Source: CAVQWT01 sp963810815 (GTDB lineage: Bacteria > Pseudomonadota > Gammaproteobacteria > Burkholderiales > Casimicrobiaceae). From it: DNA of 64,000 bases. A model generated the notes under the pieces. It saw nothing but the letters and a program-made list of their open reading frames with translations. It had not been told where the DNA came from and searched no databases. Location of the stretch: positions 7,458 to 71,457 of the forward strand of contig CAWEPB010000010.1 in the NCBI GenBank assembly GCA_963810815.1, in the 5' to 3' direction. The translations under genes were made by a program, and so were the position numbers. This document shows positions 9,114 through 18,076 of the stretch, in pieces; position 1 is the stretch's first letter; every line of letters begins with the position of its first letter.

Positions 9114-10094
9114 CTAGCTGCCGCCGCTCCGGTCGCGCTCGCGCTGTTCGGCGAATTCGCGCGTCTTGATCGCCACGTACTCGGCGCGATCGAATTCGCG
9201 CAGCTGCGTCGCGAAGCCGTCGGTCAGCGTGTAGTAGCGGTCGAGGCGCGCCGCGGCGCGCGCCGGGACCTCGACCGCACGCGTGTCGAGCACGGCGATC
9301 AGCGCGAGGTAGTGGCGCATCGCGTTGCGCTCGACCACGCCGCGCAGGCCGCGGGCCCGGCCGCCCACCGCGTTGTCGTCGATCGAGAAGCCGGTCTTGC
9401 CGCTGCCCGCGGTGGCCAGGTACCCGGCGGTGACCGTGCGGCTGGCGAAGGACGGCCGGTACGCGTAACGGACGGCGATGAACGTCGCGTCGCCGGCGGG
9501 CATGGCCTCGAGCGCGAACACGTAGTCGCGCGTGTCCAGCGGGCCGGCCGGCGAGCGCAGCACCAGGCGCAGGTAGCCGTCGCCGACCTCGCGCGCCGAG
9601 GCGACGAATTCCTGCGCGTAGGCGCGCCCCGCCGGCTCGTAGTGTTTGCGTCCGGCGTACAGCGTGACGCGATCCTCGCCGTTGACGCGGGCGTGGGTGC
9701 AGCCCTTCACGTTCGGATGCAGCACGGCGACGTCGCAGAACGCGCGCGGCTCGGCGAAGGCGGCGGCGAAGGCGGGGAACGGATGCGGGACGAGGCCGAC
9801 GATCTCGCCTTCCGCCAGCGATCCTTCGTCGCGCGAGCGCACCACCAGCGGCAGGCCGAACGGACTGGCGGCCAGCGCGCCGGCCAAGGCCTGGTGCCGC
9901 GCGGCGAGGGCGGTGGCGGCGGCCGCGTCGGTGGCTTCCGCGCGGGACGCCGCCGGCGCCTGCGCCAGCGCGGCGGCGAGGCCGATCGCGGCGAGGATGC
10001 CGGTGACCGCGGCAATCCAGCGGGCGGGGCGGCTCGCGCGGGTTGCGCGGGTTGCCGTTCCACCGGGCGCGGCGCGCGGCAGCGTGCGTGTCAT
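9114..10094 (-). CDS. exported or membrane-anchored protein of unknown function
   Basis: A 326-residue protein not recognised as a family. Residues 20-45 (WIAAVTGILAAIGLAAALAQ) form a single hydrophobic segment after an Arg-rich start, so it is a signal anchor or signal peptide. The rest is hydrophilic with several Tyr-rich stretches such as KHYEPAGRAYAQEF and VRYAYRPSF. A good ribosome site (caggag) lies before the ATG at 10094, which is why I prefer it to the in-frame start at 10406. The stop is convergent with amt. The 85-residue gene upstream is on the same strand, 94 bases away. Confidence 0.7.
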   Translation of the reverse strand: MTRTLPRAAPGGTATRATRASRPARWIAAVTGILAAIGLAAALAQAPAASRAEATDAAAATALAARHQALAGALAASPFGLPLVVRSRDEGSLAEGEIVGLVPHPFPAFAAAFAEPRAFCDVAVLHPNVKGCTHARVNGEDRVTLYAGRKHYEPAGRAYAQEFVASAREVGDGYLRLVLRSPAGPLDTRDYVFALEAMPAGDATFIAVRYAYRPSFASRTVTAGYLATAGSGKTGFSIDDNAVGGRARGLRGVVERNAMRHYLALIAVLDTRAVEVPARAAARLDRYYTLTDGFATQLREFDRAEYVAIKTREFAEQRERDRSGGS

Positions 10095-10188
10095 CGGGCA
10101 GCTCCTGGGGGCGAAGGGGCCGGTGGCGGCGGGCGCGTCCGGGACGGGCGCCCGCCGGCCGGGATCGGGGCTGGATCGTCGCGGTGGG

Positions 10189-10446
10189 TCAGAACGTCGG
10201 CGCCGGCGGCGTGTCGTCGTGCTTCGCGTCGAGCAGGTACTGCGAAGGGAAGTAGACCGTCGCGGCCGCCGGGACCGGCACCGGGACCGCCGATCCGACG
10301 CGCTCCGGTGCGGACGCCGGCCGCGGCAGCGTCGCCATCGGGTCGGCGGCGAGCGCGATGGCTCCGAGCGCGAACACCAACGCTGCGGCCTTGATACCGG
10401 TGGCAATCGTCGACGTGTCGTCGTTGCGGCGAGGGCTGGAGTTCAT
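10189..10446 (-). CDS. small single-pass membrane or exported protein
   Basis: An 85-residue protein with a hydrophobic stretch at residues 19-37 (IKAAALVFALGAIALAAD), then a Pro/Ala/Val-rich spacer and the tail YFPSQYLLDAKHDDTPPAP. No family recognised. The case for a real gene is the ribosome site aggagaacgcc directly before the ATG and the clean signal-anchor layout. It probably shares a transcript with the larger unknown gene downstream on the same strand. Confidence 0.6.
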   Translation of the reverse strand: MNSSPRRNDDTSTIATGIKAAALVFALGAIALAADPMATLPRPASAPERVGSAVPVPVPAAATVYFPSQYLLDAKHDDTPPAPTF

Positions 10447-10629
10447 GGCGTTCTCCTGTCGGTGGTTCGGATCTCCCCCGGCGGGAGGACAGCGATCCTG
10501 CGGCGCCGGAGTTCCGGCGGCGAAAGGCGATCGCAGCCGGTGATTCGAACTCTAGGGAAGGAGACGCGATGGCGCGCCGGACAAAGCGGGCGCGGCGATG
10601 CGGAAAATTCACGCGCCCGGGGACCGGGG

Positions 10630-11286
10630 CTACCAGGCGACCGGCAGCTTGCGCAGGACGACGATGGTGCGCTCGTCGACCGCGAGGTAACCGCCGGCGA
10701 CGAGGTCCTTCATCAGGCGGCTGATCATGTCGCGCGAAGCGCCGACGCGCTCGGCGATGTCCTGCTGCGTCAGCTTCTCCGGCACGACCAGCCGACCGTC
10801 GACTTCGCGGGCGAGCGCGTTGACGAGGCGCACGACCCGCCCGTAGACGTCCGACAGCGCCAGGCTCTTCATGTTGTCGGTCGCGCGCCGGTTGCGGTGG
10901 ATCAGCTTCTCGATCAGGTGCAGCGCGAAGTCCGGGTTGGCGGCGATGAACTCGCGGAAGTGCGCGCGGGTGACGATCGCGCAGGTCGTCGGCTCGACCG
11001 TCATCACCGACGCCGAGCGCGGTGAGCCGTCCAGCGACATCTCGCCGACGTACTCGCCGGGGCCGTAGAAGTCGATGACGAACTCCTTGCCGGCCTCGTT
11101 GCTGGCGTAGACCTTGATCCGCCCGGCGAGGACGATGAACAGCGAGTCGCCGGTGTCGCCTTCGTTGATCAGCACGGCGTTCTTCGGGAAGCTGCGCACG
11201 ACCCCCGAGGCCGCGATCGCGTGCAGCGTCGCTTCGGCGAGCGGCGCCAGCGGATCGGCAACGGTGGCGGGCGGCGACGTGGACAA
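10630..11286 (-). CDS. Crp/Fnr family transcriptional regulator
   Basis: About 218 residues. The first 130 form a cyclic-nucleotide-binding-type beta barrel with FYGPGEYVGEMSLDGSPRSAS, which keeps the Gly-Glu and Arg-Ser pattern of cAMP-binding members. The C terminus is a Crp-type winged helix (KLTQQDIAERVGASRDMISR). It is a DNA-binding activator or repressor. The TTG at 11286 (LSTSPPATVAD) is my start. The ORF extends to an ATG at 11382, but that extra segment is Arg/Gly-rich non-conserved sequence. It is divergent from the CHASE2 cyclase, which would make its ligand if that ligand is cAMP. Confidence 0.88.
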   Translation of the reverse strand: MSTSPPATVADPLAPLAEATLHAIAASGVVRSFPKNAVLINEGDTGDSLFIVLAGRIKVYASNEAGKEFVIDFYGPGEYVGEMSLDGSPRSASVMTVEPTTCAIVTRAHFREFIAANPDFALHLIEKLIHRNRRATDNMKSLALSDVYGRVVRLVNALAREVDGRLVVPEKLTQQDIAERVGASRDMISRLMKDLVAGGYLAVDERTIVVLRKLPVAW

Positions 11287-11428
11287 GGACGATTCCCCGG
11301 GGCGGGTGCGGCGGCGCCGGCGCGCGACGCGGCCCGGCGGGCCGCCGCGAACGGCGCACCCGCCAGCCGCTTCCGCGGGCACCGGCCTGTGCGGGAAATC
11401 CTAGCACGCCCGGCGCCGACACCGGTGC

Positions 11429-11434
11429 TATAGT
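11429..11434 (+). promoter_or_regulatory. candidate -10 box of the CHASE2 cyclase gene
   Basis: TATAGT lies in the 189-base gap between the divergent Crp/Fnr and cyclase genes, 42 bases before the cyclase GTG. No convincing -35 box is visible, as expected for an activator-dependent promoter. Confidence 0.3.
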
Positions 11435-11475
11435 CGCCGCGCACGCCGCGTCGGCGGCGCCTGCGTCTGCATCCC

Positions 11476-13299
11476 GTGACCCGCGCCTCCCCGCCCGCCT
11501 CCGTGCGGGCCGCCCTGCAGGACAAGCTCGCCCGCTGGCTCGCCGGCTGGCGCGGGAACGTCGTGGTCGGCCTGGCGCTCGTCGCCGCCGGGTGGGCGCT
11601 GTCGTACGTGCCGGGGATGCGCTCGCTCGACCTCGCCCTCCTCGATGCCAGGTTCGCGCTGCTCGCGCGCCACGCACCGCTGCCGCGCGCCGACGACATC
11701 GCGATCGTCGGCATCGACGACGCCACGCTCGCGGCGGTGCCGGAGCCGATCGCGCTCTACCATCGCGCGCTGGGCCGGACGCTGCTGGCGCTCGCCGCCG
11801 CGAAGCCGCGTGCGGTCGGGCTCGACGTCGTGCTGCCCGAGCGCTCGTTCGAGGCCTTCGCACCCGGCAGCGACGCGGCGCTGGCGGCGGGTCTGCTCAC
11901 GCTGAAGCGCGTCGCGCCGATCGTCGTCGGCGTGACCACGCACGACGACGGCACGCTGCGCCGCGTGCATCCGCCGCTGCTCGCCGCCGCCGGCGCGACC
12001 GGGCAGGACGTCGCGCTGCTGCCGCTGGACGACGACGGCCGCATCCGCCGCTTCGACGATCGCCTCGGCGCGAACGGCGAGCAGGTGGCGACGCTGGTCG
12101 GCCGGCTCACCGCCATCGGCGGCCAGGTGCCGGTCCCCGGCGGGATCCAGTACGCGCTGGGACAGGGCTTCGATTACGTGCCGCTCGCCGAGGTGATCGC
12201 CTGGCACGAGGCCGGCGACACCACGCGGCTCGCCGCGGCCTTCGGCGGCAGGTTCGTGCTGGTGGGATCGGTGCTGCCGCACGACGACCTCAAGCGCCAG
12301 CCGGTGCCGCTGGCGCGCGGCAGCACCGCGCTCGACGTTCCCGGCGTCCACGTGCACGCACAGGCGCTGGCCACGCAGCTCGCCGGGGTGTCGATCCGGC
12401 CGGCGCCGGTGGCGGTCCAGCTGCTGCTGCTGGGGCTGGCGGCGTCGCTGTGGTTCGTGCCGACGTGGCGGGCGCGCATCGCCGTGTTCGTCGTGCTCGG
12501 CGCGGGCGCGTTCGCGGTGTCGCTGTGGCTGCTGCGCGCGGGCATCGAGCTGCCGCTGGGCGCGGCGGCGCGCGTCGCGCTGACGGCAACCGCCGCGCGC
12601 AGCGCGCTCGAGGCCTGGCGCGTGCGCCGCGACCGCGCGCGGCTCACGGCGCTCTTCGGCGGGTACGTCAGTCCCGCGGTGCTGCGGGCGATCCTCGACG
12701 GCCGGCTCGAGGACGACGCGCGCCGCGGCCGGCGCGCGCTGTGCTTCCTGTTCGCGGACATTCGCGGCTTCGTCGCGCTGTCGGAAACCGCGTCGCCCGA
12801 GGATGTGCTGACGCTGCTCAACCGCTACTTCGCCGCGGTCACCCCGGCGCTGCACGAGCACGGCGGCACCGTCGACAACTTTCGCGGCGACGGCCTGATG
12901 GCGGTGTTCGGCGCCCCGGCGCGGCTCGACCACCCGGCGACGGCCGCGGTCGCCGCCGCGCGGGCGATGTTCGGCGCGCTCGCGGCGCTCAACCGCGACC
13001 TCGTCGCCGAGGGCCGGACGCCGCTCGCGATCGGCGTGACGCTGGCCTACGGCGAGGCCGTCGTCGGCAACGTCGGCTCGCCCGATCGCTACAACTACAC
13101 GGCGATCGGAGACGCGGCCAACGTCGCGGCGCGGCTGCAGGAGGTCGCCAAGGCCACCGGCTACCCGCTGGTCGCGACCGCCGCGGTGGTCGAGCGCGCG
13201 GGTGCCCCCGCCACGGCCGCCGACTGGACGCCGCTCGGCGAGGTGCCGCTGCGGGAGCACGCCGCGGTCGCGGTCTTCGGCTGGCGGCCCGGGGCGTGA
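11476..13299 (+). CDS. CHASE2-domain adenylate/guanylate cyclase
   Basis: A 607-residue membrane-bound class III nucleotide cyclase. One N-terminal transmembrane segment is followed by an extracytoplasmic CHASE2 sensor (about residues 45-310), three close transmembrane helices (about 310-375), and a cytosolic cyclase domain (about 405-600). Metal-binding Asp residues are seen in FADIRGF and in GDGLMAVFG. YTAIGDAANVAARLQ closes the core. The Lys usual in the DKFxGD block is Asn (VDNFRGD), so ATP versus GTP preference is uncertain. The GTG start at 11476 places the first helix normally. The next gene begins 110 bases downstream. Confidence 0.9.
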   Translation: MTRASPPASVRAALQDKLARWLAGWRGNVVVGLALVAAGWALSYVPGMRSLDLALLDARFALLARHAPLPRADDIAIVGIDDATLAAVPEPIALYHRALGRTLLALAAAKPRAVGLDVVLPERSFEAFAPGSDAALAAGLLTLKRVAPIVVGVTTHDDGTLRRVHPPLLAAAGATGQDVALLPLDDDGRIRRFDDRLGANGEQVATLVGRLTAIGGQVPVPGGIQYALGQGFDYVPLAEVIAWHEAGDTTRLAAAFGGRFVLVGSVLPHDDLKRQPVPLARGSTALDVPGVHVHAQALATQLAGVSIRPAPVAVQLLLLGLAASLWFVPTWRARIAVFVVLGAGAFAVSLWLLRAGIELPLGAAARVALTATAARSALEAWRVRRDRARLTALFGGYVSPAVLRAILDGRLEDDARRGRRALCFLFADIRGFVALSETASPEDVLTLLNRYFAAVTPALHEHGGTVDNFRGDGLMAVFGAPARLDHPATAAVAAARAMFGALAALNRDLVAEGRTPLAIGVTLAYGEAVVGNVGSPDRYNYTAIGDAANVAARLQEVAKATGYPLVATAAVVERAGAPATAADWTPLGEVPLREHAAVAVFGWRPGA

Positions 13300-13409
13300 A
13301 TATTCGGCCCGTCGCGCGCCGAATGCGCGCGGCGCGGCGCAGCGGGATCGGCGCTACGATGGCGGCATGTCCCGTCCCGGAGGCGGCAACGAACCCGGAA
13401 ACCTCGACC

Positions 13410-14264
13410 ATGAACGCACCACGGCAACGTCATTCCCCGCACTTCGGCGCCCTTGCCGGCCTCGTCTTCGCCCTGGCGCTTTCGGTCGCGTCGGCGCAGG
13501 CGGCGCCGGCGGCGCTGGTCACCGATGTCGTCGGCGACAGCGTGCTCGCCCCCGGCTCCGAGCCGGTGAGGCTGCTGGCCGAAGTCGCCGCGGGCAGCGT
13601 CGTGCGGGTCGCCGCGAACGGGCAGCTCACGCTGTTCCAGCTCGCCGACGGCAGCGAGTACATCCTCAGGGGACCGGGCCGCTGGCGCGTCGGCGCCGGG
13701 GCGCCCGAGCCGCAGGACGGCGCCGCGCCGGCGCAGAAGCGCGCGGTGGCCGCGCCGCTGCGCGAGGTGCGGCTGCGCACCGACCGGGTCGCGCAGGGCG
13801 GCATCGTCATGCGCAGCAGCGGCCATCCGGCGCTGCTGACGCCGGTCAACGAGACCGTGCTCGACCAGGACCTGCGCTTTGCCTGGGATTCGTTCGGCGA
13901 CGGGGCGAGCTACCAGTTCGAGCTGGTCGACCAGGCGGGACAGAAGCTGCTGCAGGCCGAAACCGCCGCCACCGAGCTGCGGCTCCCATCCGCGGTCCCG
14001 CTGCAGTCCGGACAGACCTATTACTGGGCGGTGCGCGGCCGCGGCACGGCGGCAACTCCGGCGTATCGCGTCGCCGAGTTCCGCATCGTCGACGCGGACA
14101 CCCGGCGCCGGATCGAGGCCGCGCGGCCGGCCCCGGACGCGCCGTTCTCCGAGCGCGTGCTGTTCGCGGCGCTGCTCGAGGAAGCCGGTGCGCGCACCGC
14201 CGCGGGCACGGTGCGGCGCACGCTGGCGGCCGAGCGGCCGGCGGCGTGGGCACCGCCACGGTGA
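13410..14264 (+). CDS. secreted FecR-like protein downstream of the cyclase
   Basis: A 284-residue protein with a clear signal peptide (LVFALALSVASAQAAPA, cleavage near residue 31). Residues 35-90 (VGDSVLAPGSEPVRLLAEVA and the following GQLTLFQLADGSEYILRGPG) read like a FecR-type beta domain. Residues 150-225 resemble a fibronectin-III fold (LRFAWDSFGDGASYQFELVD). It probably lies in the periplasm, where it could present a signal to the CHASE2 sensor of the preceding cyclase. That partnership is inferred from gene order. The ATG at 13410 is the only start that gives a proper signal peptide. Confidence 0.72.
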   Translation: MNAPRQRHSPHFGALAGLVFALALSVASAQAAPAALVTDVVGDSVLAPGSEPVRLLAEVAAGSVVRVAANGQLTLFQLADGSEYILRGPGRWRVGAGAPEPQDGAAPAQKRAVAAPLREVRLRTDRVAQGGIVMRSSGHPALLTPVNETVLDQDLRFAWDSFGDGASYQFELVDQAGQKLLQAETAATELRLPSAVPLQSGQTYYWAVRGRGTAATPAYRVAEFRIVDADTRRRIEAARPAPDAPFSERVLFAALLEEAGARTAAGTVRRTLAAERPAAWAPPR

Positions 14265-14297
14265 GGATCCGGCGCGCGGGGGCGCGAGGGGATCGCG

Positions 14298-15536
14298 TCA
14301 GTCGTACTTCCGCTGGTCGTCGATGACCTTGCCGTCGTTGGGCAGCGCGCCGGGGTCGCGGAACTCGACCTCGCCGCGCAGCTTGGTGACGTCGCGGATC
14401 GAGGCGACGATGGCCTCGGCGGCGCCGGCGCGGTTGCCCGGCAACTCGACGTGCAGCGTCATCCGGTCGTTGCCGTCCGGATTGTCGACGACGAGCCGCG
14501 CCTTCGCGATGTCCGGATGGCGCCGGACGATCGCCGCCACCTGCGACGGGTGGACGAACATGCCCTTGACCTTGGTCGTCTGGTCGGCGCGGCCGAGCCA
14601 GCCCTTGAGCCGCGCGTTGGTGCGGCCGCAGGGCGAAGGGCCGGGCAGGAATGCCGACAGGTCGCCGGTGCCGAAGCGGATCAGCGGATAGTCGTCGTTG
14701 GCGAGCGTGGTGACGACGACCTCGCCGACCTCGCCGTCGGCCACCGGGTCGCCGGTGCCGGGGCGCACGATCTCCACCAGCACGCCCTCGTCGACGACGA
14801 GGCCGGAGCGCGCCGGCGATTCGTACGCGATGCTGCCGAGGTCCGCCGTCGCGTAGACCTGGTACGCGGCAATGCCTCGCGCGGCGAGCTGGTCGCGCAG
14901 CGCGTTGGGAAACGCCTCGCCGGACACCAGCGCCTTGACGAGGCTCGGCAGCGCGACACCCTGCTCGTCCGCCTTCTCGAGGATGATCTTCAGGAACGAC
15001 GGCGTGCCGACGTAGCCGGCGGGACTGAGTTCCGCCATCGCCTGCACCTGCTGCTCGGTCTGGCCGATGCCGCCGGCGAACACCGTGCAGCCCAGCGCGT
15101 GCGCGCCGGTCTCGAGCATCGAACCCGCCGGCGTGAAGTGGTACGAAAAGCAGTTGTGGACCAGGTCGCCGGGCCGGAATCCCGCGGCGAACAGCGCGCG
15201 CGCGAGCCGCCACCAATCGGGCGCGGCCCCTTCGGGTTCGTAGATCGGGCCGGGCGAGGCGAACACGCGCCGGACCGCGCCCCAGCCCGACGCCGCGAAG
15301 CCGCCGAACGGCCGCGAGGCCTTCTGCAGGTCGAGCAGTTCCGATTTGCGCGTGACGGGAACCGCGGCCAGCGCGGTCCGCGACATCACCGCGGCGGCGT
15401 CGACGCCGTCGAGGATGCGGGCGAAGGCGGGTGCGCGCGCCTTCGCGTGCGCGATCCGCTGCGGCAGCCGCGCCAGCACCGCGCGCTCGCGCAGCTCGGG
15501 ATCGCGCGTTTCCAGCGTGTCGAAATGGGCGTTCAT
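14298..15536 (-). CDS. phenylacetate-CoA ligase family (PaaK-like) AMP-forming ligase
   Basis: A 412-residue cytosolic adenylating enzyme of the PaaK branch. PaaK-like blocks are VHNCFSYHFTPAGSMLETGA, the hinge KGWLGRADQTTKVKGMFVHP and the C-terminal PNDGKVIDDQRKYD. The usual Ser/Thr/Gly-rich P-loop is replaced by VFASPGPIYEPEG, as in several transporter-linked members. It would make an aryl- or acyl-CoA from the imported acid. It is the last gene of the liv operon, starting one base after the livF stop. The exact acid is not readable from sequence. Confidence 0.88.
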   Translation of the reverse strand: MNAHFDTLETRDPELRERAVLARLPQRIAHAKARAPAFARILDGVDAAAVMSRTALAAVPVTRKSELLDLQKASRPFGGFAASGWGAVRRVFASPGPIYEPEGAAPDWWRLARALFAAGFRPGDLVHNCFSYHFTPAGSMLETGAHALGCTVFAGGIGQTEQQVQAMAELSPAGYVGTPSFLKIILEKADEQGVALPSLVKALVSGEAFPNALRDQLAARGIAAYQVYATADLGSIAYESPARSGLVVDEGVLVEIVRPGTGDPVADGEVGEVVVTTLANDDYPLIRFGTGDLSAFLPGPSPCGRTNARLKGWLGRADQTTKVKGMFVHPSQVAAIVRRHPDIAKARLVVDNPDGNDRMTLHVELPGNRAGAAEAIVASIRDVTKLRGEVEFRDPGALPNDGKVIDDQRKYD

Positions 15537-15537
15537 C

Positions 15538-16392
15538 TCAGGCCAGCCAGCGCTTGCGCCGCCGGTAGTGCTTGACGTCGCGGAACGACTTGCGGCCCGC
15601 GGTGGAGAGGCCGAGGTAGAACTCCTTCACGTCCTCGTTCTGGGACAGGTCCTGGGCCTTCCCGTCCATCACGACGCGGCCGTTCTCGAGGATGTAGCCG
15701 TAGTTCGCGTAACGCAGCGCCACCATGGTGTTCTGCTCGGCCAGCAGGAACGACACCCGCTCCTTCTGGTTCAGGTCGCGGACGATCTCGAAGATCTCCT
15801 CGACGATCTGCGGGGCGAGGCCCATCGACGGCTCGTCGAGCAGGATCATCGACGGGCGCGCCATCAGCGCGCGGCCGACCGCCGTCATCTGCTGCTCGCC
15901 GCCCGACGTGTAGCCCGACTGGCTGGTCCGCCGCTGCTTCAGTCGCGGGAAGTAGTGGTAGACGCGCTCGAGTTCGGCCTTGAGTTCGGCGCGGGTGACC
16001 TTGCGCGTGAACGCGCCGGTGAGGAGGTTCTCCTCGACCGTCAGGTGCTGGAAACAGTGGCGGCCTTCCATCACCTGGCACACGCCCATGCGCACGAGCT
16101 CGTTGGTGGTCAGCTGGTCGACGCGCCGGCCCTTGAACTCGATGGTGCCCTTGGTGACGTCGCCGCGCTCGGCGCGCAGCAGGTTGGAGATCGACTTCAG
16201 CGTCGTGCTCTTGCCCGCGCCGTTGGCGCCGAGCAGCGCGACGACCCCGCCCTCCGGGACCTCGAGCGAGACGCCCTTCAGCACCAGGATCACGTGGTCG
16301 TAGATGACCTCGATGTTGTTGACCGACAGGTACGTCGGCTCCACCGGCACGGTGGCGGCATCGGAGGTCGAAGGTTCGGCGAGGGTCGACAT
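15538..16392 (-). CDS. livF: branched-chain-type ABC transporter ATP-binding protein LivF
   Basis: A 284-residue ATPase of the high-affinity (HAAT) importer class. The Walker A GANGAGKST, the signature TSGGEQQM and the Walker B MILLDEPSMGLAP are intact. The N terminus has about 20 extra residues, and the C terminus has an Arg/Lys-rich extension (FRDVKHYRRRKRWLA). The start ATG at 16392 (MSTLAEPSTS) comes after a 227-base spacer holding several inverted repeats. Together with livG, livH, livM and the binding protein it makes a complete importer for an amino acid or, given the two ligases, an organic acid. Confidence 0.92.
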   Translation of the reverse strand: MSTLAEPSTSDAATVPVEPTYLSVNNIEVIYDHVILVLKGVSLEVPEGGVVALLGANGAGKSTTLKSISNLLRAERGDVTKGTIEFKGRRVDQLTTNELVRMGVCQVMEGRHCFQHLTVEENLLTGAFTRKVTRAELKAELERVYHYFPRLKQRRTSQSGYTSGGEQQMTAVGRALMARPSMILLDEPSMGLAPQIVEEIFEIVRDLNQKERVSFLLAEQNTMVALRYANYGYILENGRVVMDGKAQDLSQNEDVKEFYLGLSTAGRKSFRDVKHYRRRKRWLA

Positions 16393-16416
16393 GGTCTTTC
16401 GCTGGATTCCGGCTCG

Positions 16417-16442
16417 TGCAAGGGTCCCGCGGGGCCCTTGCA
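16417..16442 (-). repeat. hairpin upstream of livF
   Basis: TGCAAGGG at 16417-16424 and CCCTTGCA at 16435-16442 form a perfect 8-bp stem. The inner CCC and GGG can extend it across one wobble pair. It lies 25 bases upstream of the livF ATG. It may stabilise or stop transcripts from the binding-protein gene. Confidence 0.55.
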
Positions 16443-16481
16443 TGAACCCGCCCGGACCACACCTGGGCGGTGGGCGCCGGG

Positions 16482-16561
16482 TTGAGCGTCGGCAGCCGTA
16501 TCGCCGACGTTCGAACCCGGCTGTCGAATTGAGCGCCGGCGGCGTTCCGCCGACGCTCGAA
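16482..16561. repeat. two tandem REP-like palindromic units
   Basis: Copies at 16482-16515 and 16529-16561 share about 33 bases of the pattern TTGAGCG, YCGGC, a short loop, GCCGACG, YTCGAA. Each copy is itself an imperfect inverted repeat that would form a 9- to 12-bp hairpin. They lie between the binding-protein stop and livF. I cannot tell whether the unit recurs elsewhere in the genome. Confidence 0.6.
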
Positions 16562-16585
16562 TTCGACGAGTTGATCCGTCGCAAT

Positions 16586-16608
16586 GGCCGGGACGTACGG
16601 TCCCGGCC
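16586..16608 (-). repeat. hairpin directly after the binding-protein gene
   Basis: GGCCGGGAC at 16586-16594 and GTCCCGGCC at 16600-16608 form a perfect 9-bp stem with a 5-base loop, 11 bases beyond the binding-protein stop. No T-run follows, so it looks like an mRNA 3'-end stabiliser or weak attenuator rather than an intrinsic terminator. Confidence 0.55.
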
Positions 16609-16619
16609 GGCGCGAAGGA

Positions 16620-17933
16620 TCAACCCTCCTTGGCGCAGTCGCGCGGCGTGATCTTCTTCTCCGCGGCGTACTTGGCGGCGCTTTCGTCGACCATCTTGCG
16701 GATGAACGCCTTGTCGCCGGCCATGAACGGCGTCAGCGCCTTGAAGCCCTTGCCGTCCCATTGCTGGAAGCGGACCATCCCCGAGCCTTCGTGATCGGCG
16801 CAGCTCGTCTTGATCGGCGGGAACATGCCGGCGGCGCCGAGCTCCTTGATGCGCGCTTCCGACAGGTCGAGGTGCTCGAGGCCCCAGCGCACCTGCTCCG
16901 GCGTCATCACCTTGCCCTTGCCGAACTTCTCCTGCGCCTTGCGGATCGCCTCGACGATCACGATCCCGTACACGACACCGCGGGTGTGGTAGATCGAGCC
17001 CTGACGGCTCGAGTCCTCGAGGTTGCCCTTGCCGGCCGCGTACAGCTTCTTCTGGATGTCCTGCATCACCGGGAAGCCGGTGCCCGGCGCCGAGAACGCG
17101 GCGGTGACGTAGCCCTTGGCGGCGTCGCCGGCGGGGATCACGTCCTCCTCGGAGCCCGCCCACCACACGCCGAGCATCTTCTCGCGCGGGAAGCCGACCT
17201 TCGCCGCCGCCTTCAGCGCGGTCGGGTTCATGACGCCCCAGCCCCACAGGATCACGTAGTCGGGCTTCGCCTGGCGGATCTGCAGCCACTGCGATTCCTG
17301 CGTGTTGCCCGGATGGGCGACGGCGATCTTCATCAGCTCGAAGCCGTGCTTGGCCGCCAGCGCCTCGAACACCGGGATCGGCTCCTTGCCGAACGCCGAG
17401 TCGTGGTACAGGTGGACGATCTTCTTGCCCTTGAGCTTGTCGAGGCCGCCCTCCTTCTGGCCGAGGTACTGCACCATCGCCGCGGCCTGGCTCCAGTAGC
17501 TGGTGCCGATCGGGAACACCCAGCTGAACACGCTGCCGTCGGCGGCGTTGGCGCTGCCGTAGCCGAAGGTCGTCATCGGGATCTTGTCCTGCGCGACGCG
17601 GTCGAGCAGCCCGTAGGCGATGCCGGTCGACAGCGGCTCGACGGTGCTCGCCCCACCGCCCTTCTTCTTCAGGCGCTCGTAGCACTCGACGCCGCGCGAC
17701 GCGTTGTACTCGGTTTCGCACTCCTCCCACGACAGCTTGACGCCGTTGATGCCGCCGTTCGCGTTGACCAGGTTGAAGTAGTCGATGGCCCCGCCGAAAT
17801 AGCCCGAGCCGCCCGCCGCGTACGGACCGACGCGGTAGGACAGGATCGGGATGAACTGCTCGTTCTGCGCCAGCGCCGTCGACGCGACGCCGAGCATCGT
17901 GAGGCCCAGCAGGGCCGCCTTGAATACCTTCAT
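16620..17933 (-). CDS. ABC transporter substrate-binding protein (LivK type)
   Basis: A 437-residue periplasmic binding protein of the peripla_BP_6/LivJ-LivK group. The signal peptide is MKVFKAALLGLTMLGVASTA with cleavage after ALAQ near residue 23. The longer-than-LivK length (437 against about 370) and blocks such as YRVGPYAAGGSGYFGGAIDY fit the subfamily found beside AMP-ligases in aromatic-acid loci. The ribosome site aaggaggagcaac before the ATG is the strongest in the operon, which suits a highly made binding protein. Ligand unknown. Confidence 0.9.
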   Translation of the reverse strand: MKVFKAALLGLTMLGVASTALAQNEQFIPILSYRVGPYAAGGSGYFGGAIDYFNLVNANGGINGVKLSWEECETEYNASRGVECYERLKKKGGGASTVEPLSTGIAYGLLDRVAQDKIPMTTFGYGSANAADGSVFSWVFPIGTSYWSQAAAMVQYLGQKEGGLDKLKGKKIVHLYHDSAFGKEPIPVFEALAAKHGFELMKIAVAHPGNTQESQWLQIRQAKPDYVILWGWGVMNPTALKAAAKVGFPREKMLGVWWAGSEEDVIPAGDAAKGYVTAAFSAPGTGFPVMQDIQKKLYAAGKGNLEDSSRQGSIYHTRGVVYGIVIVEAIRKAQEKFGKGKVMTPEQVRWGLEHLDLSEARIKELGAAGMFPPIKTSCADHEGSGMVRFQQWDGKGFKALTPFMAGDKAFIRKMVDESAAKYAAEKKITPRDCAKEG

Positions 17934-18076
17934 GTTGCTCCTCCTTGCAGATCGCCCCTCGTACGAAGCGATGGATTGGACAGCACTCGTGACACGAATT
18001 CCCGCTTCAGACCCGGCCGGCGCGACGGTGGCGATCACCGCGCGCCCCGCATTCACCCCGCCCCACCCCCACGACC

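Noticed and set aside
10530..10560. A ggtgattcgaactc stretch resembling a tRNA T-arm
   Set aside because: No acceptor, D-arm or anticodon stem can be built around it.
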